From Prostheceraeus crozeri (taxonomy: Eukaryota; Platyhelminthes; Polycladida; Euryleptidae), in contig CAJQUW010011247.1 of assembly GCA_907163375.1 (NCBI GenBank), positions 1-64,000 of the forward strand: a stretch of 64,000 bases of DNA, read 5' to 3'. Positions 1 to 8,644 of this stretch are shown one piece after another; position 1 is the first letter of the stretch, and each line of letters opens with the position of its first letter. The position numbers and the translations under genes were made by a program. Under the pieces are notes generated by a model. The model was not told where the DNA came from. It did no database searches and was given only the letters and a program-made list of their open reading frames with translations.

Positions 1-189
1 AGTAAGAACTTCATCGGTATGAGTATTCAAAGCATGTTTTGTTAAATCAATTGTGTGTAGTCCTGACATGATAGAATCAAATGAACTTTACAAAACGCGT
101 TTTTCAAGCTTAATTCTATCATGTCAGGACTACACACATTTGATTTACAAAAAATGCTTTGAATACTCATACGATGAAGTTCTTACTTT
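1..189. repeat. Large inverted repeat (80-bp arms)
   Basis: Positions 1..78 and 112..189 are near-perfect reverse complements separated by a short spacer, so this piece can fold into a long hairpin or cruciform. A third copy of the arm lies at about 355..432 in the direct orientation. It sits at the edge of the AT-rich minisatellite and may be where part of the array was inverted. No coding function is visible. Confidence 0.85.
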
Positions 190-2757
190 CATTTATTTCT
201 AACGTACACACTGTTGAAACTTTATTTTCAAATTGTAAACTGTTGAAACTTTATTTTGTTTCTAACATATAAACAGCTAAAAATTTATTTCTAACGTACA
301 CACTGTTTAAACTTTATTTTTAACTTGTAAACGGCTGAAACTTTATTTCTAACGCGATTCTATCATGTCAGGACTACACACATTTGATTTACAAAACATG
401 CTTTGAATACTCATACGATGAAGTTCTTACTTTCATTTATTTCTAACGTAAACACTGTTGAAACTTTATTTTTCAACTTGTAAACTGTTGAAACTTTATT
501 TTGTTTTAAATATAAACAGCTAAAACTTTATTTCTAACGTACACACTGTTAAAACTTTATTTTAATCTGTAAACTGTTGAAACTTTATTTTCATTTAAAA
601 CTAGTAGAATGCTGAGTCTAACTTGCAAACTAGTAAATCCTACGATCGTACTTTACAAACAGATAAAACTTTATTTCTAACGTAGACACTGTTAAAACTT
701 TATTTTTCAACTTGTAAACGGGTTGTTTGAAATTTATTTCTAAACGTACACACTATTGAAACTTTATTTTTAATTTGTAAACTGGTGAAACTTCATTTTA
801 TTTCTAACATACAAGCTGATAAAACTTTATTCTTAACTTGTAAACTGGTGAAGCTTCATTTTATTTCTAACATAGAAACAGATAAACTTTATTCTTAACA
901 TACGCACTATTGAAACATTAGTTTTAACTTGTAAACTATTGAAACTTTATTTTTAACTTGTTAACGGTTGAAACTTTGTTTTATGTCTAACATACAAACA
1001 GATAAAACTTTATTCTTAACTTGTAAACTGATGAACCTTCATTTTATTTCTAACATAGAAACAGATAGAACTTTATTCTTAACATACACACTATTGAAAC
1101 TTTATTTTTAACGTGTTAACTATTGAAACTTTATTTTTAACCTGTAACGGTTGAAACTTTGTTTAATTCTAACATACAAGCAGATAAAATTTATTCTTAA
1201 CTTGTAAACTGGCGAAACTTCATTTATTTCTAACATATAAACAGATAGAACTTTATTCTTAACGTACACAATGTTGAAACTTTATTTTTAACGCACAAAG
1301 CGCTTAAACTTTATTTCCATCATACACACTATTGAAACTTTATTTTAATCTGAAACTTTATTTTTAACTTGTTAACGGTTGAAACTTTGTTTTATGTCTA
1401 ACATACAAACAGATAAAACTCTATTATTAACTTGTAAACTGATGAAACTTCATTTTATTTCTAACATAGAAGCAGATAGAACTTTAATCTTAACATACAC
1501 ACTATTGAAACTTTATTTTATTTTTAACATACAAACAGCTAAAACTTATTTTATGTCTAACATACAAACAGATACAACTTTATTATTAACTTGTAAACTG
1601 ATGAAACTTCATTTTATTTCTAACATAGAAGCAGATAGAACTTTATTCTTAACATACACACTATTGAAACTTTATTTTTAACGTGTTAACTATTGAAACT
1701 TTATTTTTAACTTGTATACGGTTGAAACCGGTTTTTTAATTCTAACATACAAACAGATAAAACTTTATTCTTAACATACACACTATTGAAACTTTATTTC
1801 TAACGTACACACTATTGAAACTTCATTTTTAACTTGTAAACTGGTGAAACTTTATTTCATTTCTGACATACAAGCAGATAAAACTTTATTCTTAACTTGT
1901 AAACTGGTGAACCTTCATTTTTATTTCTAACATATAAACAGATAGAACTTTATTCTTAACATATACACTATTGAAACTTCATTTTTAACTTGTAAACGGT
2001 TGAAACTTTGTTTTAATTCTAACATACAAGCAGATAAAATTTATTCTTAACTTGTAAACTGGCGAAACTTCATTTTATTTCTAACATAGAAACAGATAAA
2101 ACTTTATTCTTAACATACGCACTATTGAAACATTAGTTTACTATTGAAACTTTATTTTTAACTTGTTAACGGTTGAAACTTTGTTTTATTTCTAACATAC
2201 AAACAGATAAAACTTTATTCTTAACTTGTAAACTGATGAACCTTCATTTTATTTCTAACATAGAAACAGATAGAACTTTATTCTTAACATACACACTATT
2301 GAAACTTTATTTTTAACGTGTTAACTATTGAAACTTTATTTTTAACCTGTAAACGGTTGAAACTTTGTTTTAATTCTACATACAAGCAGATAAAATTTAT
2401 TCTTAACTTGTAAACTGGCGAAACTTCATTTTATTTCTAACATATAAACAGATAAAACTTTATTCTTAACATACGCACTATTGAAACATTAGTTTTAACT
2501 TGTAAACTATTGAAACTTTATTTTTAACTTGTTAACCGTTGAAACTTTGTTTTATTTCTAACATACAAACAGATAAAACTTTATTCTTAACTTGTAAACT
2601 GATGAAACTTCATTTTATTTCTAACATACAAACAGATAGAACTTTATTCTTAACATACACACTATTGAATTTTTATTTTTAACGTGTAAACTATTGAAAC
2701 TATATCTTTCATTTACAAATAATAGAACGCTTAGTCTAAATTGCAAACTAGTAAATC
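190..2757. repeat. AT-rich minisatellite array
   Basis: About 2.6 kb made of degenerate units of roughly 30-36 bp built on AAACTTTATTTTTAAC followed by TTGTAAACTGTTG-like or ATACAAACAGATA-like halves. Units combine into longer periods (for example 1381..1681 recurs with few changes). Open frames here are only repeat read-through, such as the 100-codon frame at 1379. The array ends next to the first basic-protein gene of Polinton A. Confidence 0.9.
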
Positions 2758-2919
2758 TTATTCGTCACCAAATCTATGCAGCAATGTAGGACCTGCACCT
2801 AGATCTCGATGTGTCATTACTTTCATTACTTTATTAAGGACACGTGGTAAAATTGAAATGATAAGACCACCCCTCTGACGTCGTCTTCGTCTTCGTCTTC
2901 GTCTAGTACGATATGGCAT
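2758..2919 (-). CDS. Tiny Arg-rich core protein, mu/pX-like (53 aa)
   Basis: The protein opens with MPYRTR and then an unbroken arginine run (residues 6-14), followed by QRGG at 15-18, a hydrophobic stretch (LIISIL) and a mixed tail. This layout, with a very basic head, a Gly-Gly site and an amphipathic segment, resembles the small DNA-condensing X/mu protein of adenoviruses and the equivalent small proteins of adintoviruses. An in-frame upstream ATG at 2925 would add two residues. It is a paralogue of the next gene (MPxYRRR...QRGG). A role in packing DNA in the virion is inferred from composition and from the family, not shown. Confidence 0.7.
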   Translation of the reverse strand: MPYRTRRRRRRRRRQRGGLIISILPRVLNKVMKVMTHRDLGAGPTLLHRFGDE

Positions 2920-2948
2920 TGTCATAATAACATTCCATTCACTGTTAC

Positions 2949-3104
2949 TTAGCGCTTTCGCTTAATACGTCTAATGGCTTTCCTTGCTATATGTCGTGAA
3001 ACACCCTTTGTAATAGTTCCTGCAAAATGTTTACCAAGCATTCCCGCTAGAGGTAAAAGAATACCCCCTCTCTGACGTCTTCGTCTTCGTCTATAACATG
3101 GCAT
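2949..3104 (-). CDS. Tiny Arg-rich core protein, mu/pX-like (51 aa)
   Basis: This is the second small basic gene of Polinton A, 29 bp upstream of its paralogue in the same direction. It starts MPCYRRRRRR, has QRGG at residues 11-14, then a hydrophobic block (ILLPLAGML) and a second basic tail ending IKRKR. Both ends are strongly basic, as expected of a nucleic-acid-binding virion core protein. The two copies plus the Polinton B proteins at 49478..49933 and 52580..52936 share Gln-(Arg/Lys)-Gly-Gly before a hydrophobic segment, a candidate site for the element's adenain-like protease. The function is inferred from the layout. Confidence 0.7.
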   Translation of the reverse strand: MPCYRRRRRRQRGGILLPLAGMLGKHFAGTITKGVSRHIARKAIRRIKRKR

Positions 3105-3238
3105 GATTCATACAATCTGCTATGTATATGATTACTTAAACTTCTACATCCCATACCCTTTCATTCAAAAGAATCAAGGCTTACCATGTAAGTTTATTGA
3201 AGAAGCACACACGAGAAAGTAAATCATGAGAAAGTAAA

Positions 3239-3736
3239 TCATGAGAAAACACTGTTCATATCAATGACATGCACCAACGCTTCATCCACCAAATCCACCT
3301 CACGTCGTATATTTGATTCTGATGAAATGCGTCCATGAAACTGTCGATGCGGCAATTGTGGGATAAGCATACGTAATCCCAATGGGACCACCGGAGATCC
3401 TGCCCTCGAGTTAGGTGGATTATTCTCCTTCTCCTTCTCCTTTTCGTACGTCACCCACTCTTCATCCGTCATTTCACTAAAATTCGTCCGACTGGAAGAT
3501 GGTGAATTTAAAAATCTGTCCAACTGTGTAATGTCTGGTGAAAACCTTGGAGGAAGATTGTCCATCGGGGTAGGCGTCACCAACTCTGGAAGTCCTTCAT
3601 CAGTCAATTCACTCAAATCGGGCCACGATCCCCATCCAGACGGAAGATCAGTTGGCCAGTCTTCCTCGTCGCTCTCTGGCACTAACACTTCGGGAATGCG
3701 AATCCGTAAAGGTTGGATCATCGTTACGTCGGGCAT
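3239..3736 (-). CDS. Unknown acidic, proline-rich protein (165 aa)
   Basis: I do not recognise this protein. It is acidic and low in predicted structure: an SDEEDW patch near residue 25, Pro/Ser-rich linkers, then a KEKEKENN charged segment and a more hydrophobic C-terminal third. The first ATG (3736) is preceded 48 bp upstream by a clean TATA box (3784..3791), so it is a separately driven gene. Upstream of the TATA box are repeated GGACCCGAT-type motifs also seen before two other Polinton A genes. Its composition would suit a regulatory protein, but that is a guess. Confidence 0.6.
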   Translation of the reverse strand: MPDVTMIQPLRIRIPEVLVPESDEEDWPTDLPSGWGSWPDLSELTDEGLPELVTPTPMDNLPPRFSPDITQLDRFLNSPSSSRTNFSEMTDEEWVTYEKEKEKENNPPNSRAGSPVVPLGLRMLIPQLPHRQFHGRISSESNIRREVDLVDEALVHVIDMNSVFS

Positions 3737-3783
3737 GTTCACTAGCTCAAGTCAAAATATGAAGTAAATGATTTCAAAAGTCA

Positions 3784-3791
3784 TTTATATA
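3784..3791 (-). promoter_or_regulatory. TATA box (TATATAAA)
   Basis: On the minus strand TATATAAA lies about 48 bp before the ATG of the 165-aa gene. Confidence 0.7.
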
Positions 3792-3798
3792 CAGTTTT

Positions 3799-3872
3799 TA
3801 GTGGATCGGGTCCTCTAAAAGGTATCAGGTCCTCTAAAAGGTATCGGGTCCTCTATCGGGTCCCTTCCACAA
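3799..3872 (-). promoter_or_regulatory. GGACCCGAT repeat cluster
   Basis: Four copies of a (G)GGACC(C/T)GAT-like motif, three of them inside tandem 19-20-bp repeats, sit immediately upstream of the TATA box of the 165-aa gene. They overlap the 3' end of the 79-aa gene. Similar GGGACCC/GGGTCC clusters stand before the TATA boxes at 4105 and 5535, suggesting a shared activator site. Confidence 0.5.
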
Positions 3873-4073
3873 TCCATCTCTCCAATAATTTGATTGTCGT
3901 TGATGACTCACTATCGTCGCTTTCAGCACAAAGTCGCATGTGTCCTCACACTCTCTGATCTTCTCTGGATTCTTCGATTTATAGGCTCTCCTCTTATATC
4001 TTTCAATCATTTGTTTGATGGTCTTCATCTCCTCACGCTGCCTTACTCTCAACTCTTCTCTTGTTTCTACCAT
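3834..4073 (-). CDS. Unknown small basic helical protein (79 aa)
   Basis: The start ATG at 4073 (MVETREEL) is chosen because the longer in-frame reading from 4115 would begin inside the TATA box. The product is highly charged and probably helical: RQREEMKTIKQMIERYKRRAYKSK, then a Cys pair around ECEDTC. The final residues (GPDRGPDTF) are encoded by the tandem GGACCCGAT repeats, so the tail is repeat-derived. No family is recognised. Confidence 0.5.
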   Translation of the reverse strand: MVETREELRVRQREEMKTIKQMIERYKRRAYKSKNPEKIRECEDTCDFVLKATIVSHQRQSNYWRDGLWKGPDRGPDTF

Positions 4074-4104
4074 GATTATGATTGTGACACTCATTTCATC
4101 CACT

Positions 4105-4112
4105 CTTATATA
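4105..4112 (-). promoter_or_regulatory. TATA box (TATATAAG)
   Basis: It lies 32 bp upstream of the ATG at 4073, giving a very short 5' UTR. A palindromic GGGTCCCC...GGGGACCC cluster lies just upstream at 4123..4160. Confidence 0.7.
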
Positions 4113-4122
4113 CATCTCTCAA

Positions 4123-4160
4123 AGGACCCGATCCCTTCATGGGTCCCCTTCAGGGGACCC
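4123..4160 (-). promoter_or_regulatory. GGGACCC/GGGTCC cluster
   Basis: This segment contains GGACCCGAT, GGGTCCCC and GGGGACCC within 38 bp, directly upstream of a TATA box. It has the same core as the clusters at 3799..3872 and 5548..5592. Confidence 0.45.
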
Positions 4161-4165
4161 TGAAA

Positions 4166-4720
4166 TCACCTCGTTTGTCCACCCGTCCATTCAATGTCAG
4201 TCAATGTATCAGTATGAAGAATCTGAACCCACACCTTCTTCTCAATATCCAAACGAAATCGTCGTGTCAATTTCGGTCGTTTATACACTTCTGGAGTATG
4301 TTGATATACTATATACATAGCCCGTGCCAAACCTCCTCCATCTTCACGCTTTCTACCTGGAGAACGTCGAATACATGTTTCTGTAGGATTCCATGATATA
4401 ACTACATCTCCTTCATACATTGGAATGTAATCACGTTCAAAATAAAGACAGTCTTTCGGTTTCTCCACCGTTGTTGTAATTGGATGCTGATATGTCGGTG
4501 TTACTTCAAAATAGAATGTGTCAATATACGTTGGAATTATTTCATTTTCCAATTCTATCTTACGGCGTGATATCACTACACAGTTCTTCGTCTCTGAAAT
4601 TATCTTGTCTCCATGAAATAATGGAATGGTACGGTGATATTGCCAAAATTTACCTTTCCAATGACGTATTGGATAACGTACCTCACACTCTGGAACCTCA
4701 CACTCTGGAACCTCACTCAT
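4166..4720 (-). CDS. Unknown protein, paralogue of the next gene (184 aa)
   Basis: The start is taken at the ATG at 4720 (MSEVPEC), which follows a TATA box by 34 bp; frames open further upstream but begin without ATG. The N-terminus has a duplicated VPECE unit encoded by an 18-bp tandem repeat. The body is clearly related to the 199-aa protein at 4880..5479. Shared landmarks are IPLF-GD-I, CVV--R, P--IDTFYF, PMYEGDV, IRR-PG and RRFRLD (QRFRLD in the other). The shared pattern suggests a beta-rich fold. No known family is recognised. Confidence 0.6.
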   Translation of the reverse strand: MSEVPECEVPECEVRYPIRHWKGKFWQYHRTIPLFHGDKIISETKNCVVISRRKIELENEIIPTYIDTFYFEVTPTYQHPITTTVEKPKDCLYFERDYIPMYEGDVVISWNPTETCIRRSPGRKREDGGGLARAMYIVYQHTPEVYKRPKLTRRFRLDIEKKVWVQILHTDTLTDIEWTGGQTR

Positions 4721-4753
4721 GATGATTATATTCCCATCTATTTTCACTTAACT

Positions 4754-4761
4754 TATTTATA
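4754..4761 (-). promoter_or_regulatory. TATA box (TATAAATA)
   Basis: It sits 34 bp before the ATG at 4720. Unlike its neighbours it lacks an upstream GGGACCC cluster. Confidence 0.65.
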
Positions 4762-4879
4762 CCCATATCCATCTTCTTCTAATACCATCCTATTCATTAT
4801 AGTATAACTCAAAGGAAAATGATCACATGTATGAAGTATGTTTATTCAATAAAAGTTCATTCAATATATACATAAAAGT

Positions 4880-5479
4880 TCATTGAAATACAAATTCTCC
4901 ACTTATTTCACTAAAGGACTTATAATCACCTCTCTCTTCATCAATGTCTCTGTACCATCCGTTGGGAATGACACGAATCCATGCTTCACCATCTAGACGG
5001 AATCGTTGCGTCTCATACGGTGGGTCCATGAGTGGCTTTGAATGATGTTCAACTTCCACATACGCCCCCATCCACCTTCCATCATCCACCCATCCTGGTG
5101 CACGACGTATCATCATTCTTGTAGGGGAGTACCCCAGAATTACATCCCCTTCGTACATAGGCACATCTCGTTCCATGTATAGTGGCTTCTCCGGTGGGTC
5201 ATTCGTACTTGAATGTATACGATATACAGGTGATTTAGTAAAATAAAAAGTGTCAATCGTAGTTGGAAATATGTGAGTCTCTGTCTGTACCACAGCCCGC
5301 TTGACCACCACACATGATATCTTATCTGATAGGATCACATCCCCAGCGAAAAGGGGAATATCTCGATACACCATTGCAGGTACTCGATCCCGAAGCAATG
5401 GGAAGAAAATAGATGCTGACGTTGATGCTGACGTTGATGCTGACGTTGTAGATATCGTTACTTCACCGGCTACTGCCAT
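4880..5479 (-). CDS. Unknown protein, paralogue of the previous gene (199 aa)
   Basis: The ATG at 5479 starts MAVAGEV, followed by a (TSAS)n low-complexity stretch from a short tandem repeat. The rest aligns with the 184-aa protein: DIPLFAGDVI, CVVVKR, TIDTFYF, DVPMYEGDVI, MIRRAPGW, RFRLDGEAW. Two tandem copies, each with its own TATA box, point to a duplicated early or accessory gene of the element. Neither copy is found in Polinton B. The function is unknown. Confidence 0.6.
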   Translation of the reverse strand: MAVAGEVTISTTSASTSASTSASIFFPLLRDRVPAMVYRDIPLFAGDVILSDKISCVVVKRAVVQTETHIFPTTIDTFYFTKSPVYRIHSSTNDPPEKPLYMERDVPMYEGDVILGYSPTRMMIRRAPGWVDDGRWMGAYVEVEHHSKPLMDPPYETQRFRLDGEAWIRVIPNGWYRDIDEERGDYKSFSEISGEFVFQ

Positions 5480-5534
5480 ATTGTATCTGAGTAGTCTTCT
5501 TCAACGGTATAATTCATCTACATTCAAACTCCTT

Positions 5535-5542
5535 CTTATATA
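5535..5542 (-). promoter_or_regulatory. TATA box (TATATAAG)
   Basis: It lies about 56 bp upstream of the ATG at 5479, with GGGACCC-type repeats directly behind it. Confidence 0.7.
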
Positions 5543-5547
5543 TTCTC

Positions 5548-5592
5548 TAAAGGGGCCCGACCCTTAGTAACGGGTCCCTTAGTTACGGGACC
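5548..5592 (-). promoter_or_regulatory. GGGACCC/GGGTCC cluster
   Basis: It contains GGGCCCGACCC, ACGGGTCCC and ACGGGACCC in 45 bp, upstream of the TATA box of the 199-aa gene. It abuts the start of the 207-bp direct repeats, the point where Polintons A and B stop being homologous. Confidence 0.5.
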
Positions 5593-5935
5593 CGTTTGTA
5601 AATCTAAAAACATTTCATATGGACGATGATGGTAGATAAAATAGTGTCAAATAAATTAAGATAGCTTACACTTCTGATACAGGGATAGCAATCGACTGCG
5701 ATCCATGTGTAAAGAGCTTGTTAGACTATGGATGGGCTTAAGTGGATGATTTAACCATGTATACTTTTTCATTTGGAAATAGTAGCACGCTTAGTCTAAC
5801 TTGTAAATCTAAAAACATTTCATATGGACGATGATGGTAGATAAAATAGTGTCAAATAAATTAAGATAGCTTACACTTCTGATACAGGGATAGCAATCGA
5901 CTGCGATCCATGTGTAAAGAGCTTGTTAGACTACG
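5593..5935. repeat. Direct repeat, two copies, period about 207 bp
   Basis: A segment beginning TGTAAATCTAAAAACATTTC and ending near AGCTTGTTAGACTA occurs at about 5594..5728 and 5801..5935. The same pair is present inverted in Polinton B at about 38170..38560. It marks the boundary between the arm shared by the two elements and their unrelated interiors. Confidence 0.85.
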
Positions 5936-6278
5936 GAAGAGAGAAGTGTGTTATGTTGCGTGTGGCGCGTGAGTGTCCTCCCATTTCATTCCATTCATCA
6001 ATTCGTCTCATTGATAGAGACAGGTAGAACTCATGGTTCTCATAACGTATGCAATGGAAAGTTTTAGGCAACCTTCGACAGTTGGCTAAATGTCGCCCTG
6101 GCGCGAATGCATACTACGTTGAGACAGAGGCAATCACTTGCAAACATGACGCAGAGAGGTTTAACAAGATTGACCATTGCCGAATGTCCCTTGCGGTATA
6201 CATAGCTACGGGTTTCACCGCCGCCCTTTACAGGAACGCCCGTCGAAAGGAAGTATTACACCGAACTTCATTTGCAAC
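5936..6278. other. Conserved arm segment without a clear gene
   Basis: It is nearly identical to 37825..38166 of Polinton B in inverted orientation. An ATG-initiated plus-strand frame opens at 6049 (187 codons in A; 126 codons at the equivalent place in B). It runs straight into the 140-bp repeat, so it looks like chance. Because A and B barely differ here, conservation cannot test coding. Confidence 0.4.
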
Positions 6279-6418
6279 GTTCAAGTTGACTGATAGCAGA
6301 TTCAACTTAATGATAGTATTCGCCAGTCCGAAGACTGCCCAGGGCAAACCGCGAGGAGGTTCTATCATGTCTTGCCCCATGGTGGCCCTTAAGAGAGCCG
6401 ATGGTTCGTTCTCGGGAG
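6279..6418 (-). repeat. 140-bp structured repeat, copy 1 of A
   Basis: Read on the minus strand it begins CTCCCGAG and ends CAACTTGAAC. It follows the stop codon of the 88-aa gene by 8 bp. It can fold: ATGATAG pairs with CTATCAT around TTTGCC/GGCGAA and a UUCG-capped stem AGTC-TTCG-GACT, followed by AAGTTGA/TCAACTT. Three copies exist in Polinton B. Confidence 0.8.
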
Positions 6419-6426
6419 TCGTCATC

Positions 6427-6693
6427 CTACAGCCTACCAATTCTGCTGAGAGAGTCAAAGACTCTCTCTTTGGTAGCACTGTCGACTTCCACACTAACTG
6501 GCATGTGAGTATAGAGTGGAATGTAGCGCCATTCCGTTGGATTGGCAGCAGTTGCTGTCATCGGATTGCCAATCCGAGCAAGATTGTTGTGGACTCTGTC
6601 TTGCTCCTCTAGCCTGACGAACTCCTCAAATAAATTTCGCGGCCTTAACTGCGGTCCGCGAGGAGAGCTGACTTGACTGTTCGGCGTCTGCAT
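6427..6693 (-). CDS. Conserved Polinton arm protein (88 aa)
   Basis: It is almost identical to the 88-aa protein at 36888..37154 (differences at about two residues). The ATG at 6693 is preceded by a TATA box at 6725..6732. The sequence is MQTPNSQV..., a charged helix (NLFEEFVRLEEQDRVHNNLARIG) and a C-terminal VFDSLSRIGRL. Two 140-bp repeats bracket the gene. No known domain is recognised, and with a promoter this close it may be an early regulatory or accessory protein. Confidence 0.65.
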   Translation of the reverse strand: MQTPNSQVSSPRGPQLRPRNLFEEFVRLEEQDRVHNNLARIGNPMTATAANPTEWRYIPLYTHMPVSVEVDSATKERVFDSLSRIGRL

Positions 6694-6724
6694 GATTGAA
6701 ATGAAATGAAATGAGAGGCAGTGG

Positions 6725-6732
6725 TTTATATA
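6725..6732 (-). promoter_or_regulatory. TATA box (TATATAAA)
   Basis: It lies 32 bp upstream of the 88-aa gene's ATG and is identical in context to 36849..36856 in Polinton B. Confidence 0.75.
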
Positions 6733-6752
6733 CCCCTCTAACGCGACGCAAC

Positions 6753-6892
6753 GTTCAAGTTGACTGATAGCAGATTCAACTTAATGATAGTATTCGCCAG
6801 TCCGAAGACTGCCCAGGGCAAACCGCGTGGAGGTTCTATCATGTCTTGCCCCTAGGTGGCCCTTAAGAGAGCCGATGGTTCGTTCTCGGGAG
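6753..6892 (-). repeat. 140-bp structured repeat, copy 2 of A
   Basis: This is a second copy of the element at 6279..6418, with 2-3 differences. It lies between the end of the 411-aa gene transcript (after its 3' UTR intron) and the promoter of the 88-aa gene. Confidence 0.8.
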
Positions 6893-6990
6893 TAAATTGA
6901 TGGGGTGGTGAAGGCAGGCAAAGATCTGCAATGAAAATGATATGTATTAGAATAGGATATACTATCTTATTTACTTTTTCACTTACCAAG

Positions 6991-8226
6991 TTAGTCATCC
7001 TTAGGCAGTCTCGCGGGCTTCCTGATTGAAAATTTGTGGAGATGCCCGCGCATTCTTAGTGTAGCGTGGAGGCATTTCTTGCTCGGATGTCCATGATAGC
7101 AAATAATTGATTCGTCCAGGCTTTTATTGACGAGGACTTCGCCGGCCAGATGGTTATCCCGAATAGGGATGTGAAATTCAAACAAACGATCCTCATTCAC
7201 ACGTTCCCACTCATCCCTCATGCGCTCCAACTTCTCACACGCCTGCCTCTCATCACCCCGCCGAGCCACAGTCCTCTCCAACTCAACATTCCTCGCTCTC
7301 AACACACTCATCTCCTTCATCATCTCCTCAAACTTCGCTTCTGCCTCTCCCATTCTCCTCTCCGCAGCACTCGCCCTCTTCTCACACTCATCATTCTTGT
7401 CTTCCAACACTCGCACATTCTCCTTCAACTCTTTCACAACACGCCTCATACGGATATTCTCATCTGCCACCTCCTTACATTTCAACTCCTTCATTTTCAG
7501 CTCACTCAACTCACTCAACGTTCTCTCATTCACCTTCCTCAAACTTTCGTAGCGATCTACCAACAAAGCATGTGCCGCTTGCTGCGACACATGCTTCTTT
7601 TCCATGTCCTCATCCCACCGCGCCGACTGCTTCCGTACCCCACCACCCTTCACTATTGGGGAAGATGAGCTCTTCGGGGGGTCGCTAATAACAATATTGG
7701 ATACCTCCGATGACGAAGAGCTCAACTTCCTCACACACTTCCTCACTCGCTCCCTATCCAAATCCACATCATCCTCATCATCACTCTCAAACACTCTCTT
7801 CCGCCACTTGTCAGCCTTCAAACCGGCCACAGCATTCTCTACCTCATTCTCCACAGCATTCCCACTAGCATTCTCCACAGCATTCCCACTAGCATTCTCA
7901 ACAACATTCCCACTAGCATTCTCAACAACATTCTCAACAACATTCGCAACATTCGCCAACATTCGCTCCCTCTCTTCCACAATCAACTGTGTAAATCTCA
8001 AATCGGTCACCAACCCTCCTACACACTCACCATGCCTCCGATAAAACTCGGCCTCCTGCCCAACAACCAACAGCACCCTGCACTTCACACAGGCAATCCT
8101 ATTCAGGATAACCATGTGGTCGGCCCCTGCCTTCCTTATGTGGTCCCTGAGACCGTCTCGGCGGTTGATTCGACCGCATACGCACATTTTGATGTGAAAT
8201 TTTTTGTTTTTGTCGTTATTGACCAT
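6991..8226 (-). CDS. Zinc-binding coiled-coil arm protein (411 aa)
   Basis: It is a homologue of the 396-aa protein at 35400..36590; the ends are well conserved and the middle is diverged. The N-terminus holds CVCG...H...AGADH and CVKC, a probable zinc site (residues 14-50). Next come a degenerate NVVENASGN repeat (95-135), an acidic patch (ESDDEDDVD), a Ser-rich segment with NIVI, and a long coiled coil (about 220-350). A conserved C-terminal domain starts near RLFEFHIPIRDNHLAGEVLVN. The transcript has a 5' UTR intron (9131..8255 on the minus strand) and a 61-nt 3' UTR intron (6986..6926). Its function is unknown; DNA binding with dimerisation is inferred. Confidence 0.75.
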   Translation of the reverse strand: MVNNDKNKKFHIKMCVCGRINRRDGLRDHIRKAGADHMVILNRIACVKCRVLLVVGQEAEFYRRHGECVGGLVTDLRFTQLIVEERERMLANVANVVENVVENASGNVVENASGNAVENASGNAVENEVENAVAGLKADKWRKRVFESDDEDDVDLDRERVRKCVRKLSSSSSEVSNIVISDPPKSSSSPIVKGGGVRKQSARWDEDMEKKHVSQQAAHALLVDRYESLRKVNERTLSELSELKMKELKCKEVADENIRMRRVVKELKENVRVLEDKNDECEKRASAAERRMGEAEAKFEEMMKEMSVLRARNVELERTVARRGDERQACEKLERMRDEWERVNEDRLFEFHIPIRDNHLAGEVLVNKSLDESIICYHGHPSKKCLHATLRMRGHLHKFSIRKPARLPKDD

Positions 8227-8329
8227 TTTTGTCGTTACTGAGATTTCTCGTTAACTGTAAGATAATGAAATTAGTATAAGTTTTGAATCATGTAGTACAG
8301 TCATATTCCTAAAGCATTAAACTTAGTCA

Positions 8330-8541
8330 GGAATGATAGATGTGAGTGTAGTGAGTGGCACTCGATCCCGTCGACAGCCCGAAGGCCTTGTACCGATCAC
8401 TAGGGAAGTGAGAGATCTTCCCCGATACCCGCTCTTTACAGCTAAAGACATCATTGTCACTGCCCCGAAGTGGTAACAGGAACGCCGAGTCAAAGGTAGT
8501 GATCAGTAGCTGGGATCTAACCCCTCAAAGCTGCCTTAGTT
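8330..8541 (-). repeat. Intronic structured element, copy 1
   Basis: This 210-bp element lies within the 5' UTR intron of the 411-aa gene. It contains GGGAAG...CTTCCC (6-bp stem, 8-nt loop) and a C(UUCG)G-type hairpin (on the minus strand GGCC-TTCG-GGCT). Copy 2 is at 8645..8857 and a single copy sits in Polinton B (35128..35330). The role is unknown; it could be a structured intronic RNA or a regulatory repeat. Confidence 0.6.
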
Positions 8542-8644
8542 AAATTTCTGATAGCAGATTTGAATGTAGTATACAGCCTAGAACATAATATCATCATTCA
8601 ACATTCAACTTAGTCAACATTCAACATAATATCAACACTTAGTG

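Noticed and set aside
1379..1681. 100-codon ORF in the AT-rich minisatellite
   Set aside because: Repetitive read-through starting at a non-ATG codon.
6049..6612. 187-codon plus-strand frame in Polinton A, with a 126-codon counterpart in B
   Set aside because: It runs through a 140-bp structured repeat and antisense to the 88-aa gene; A and B are too similar here to test coding, and no promoter is seen.
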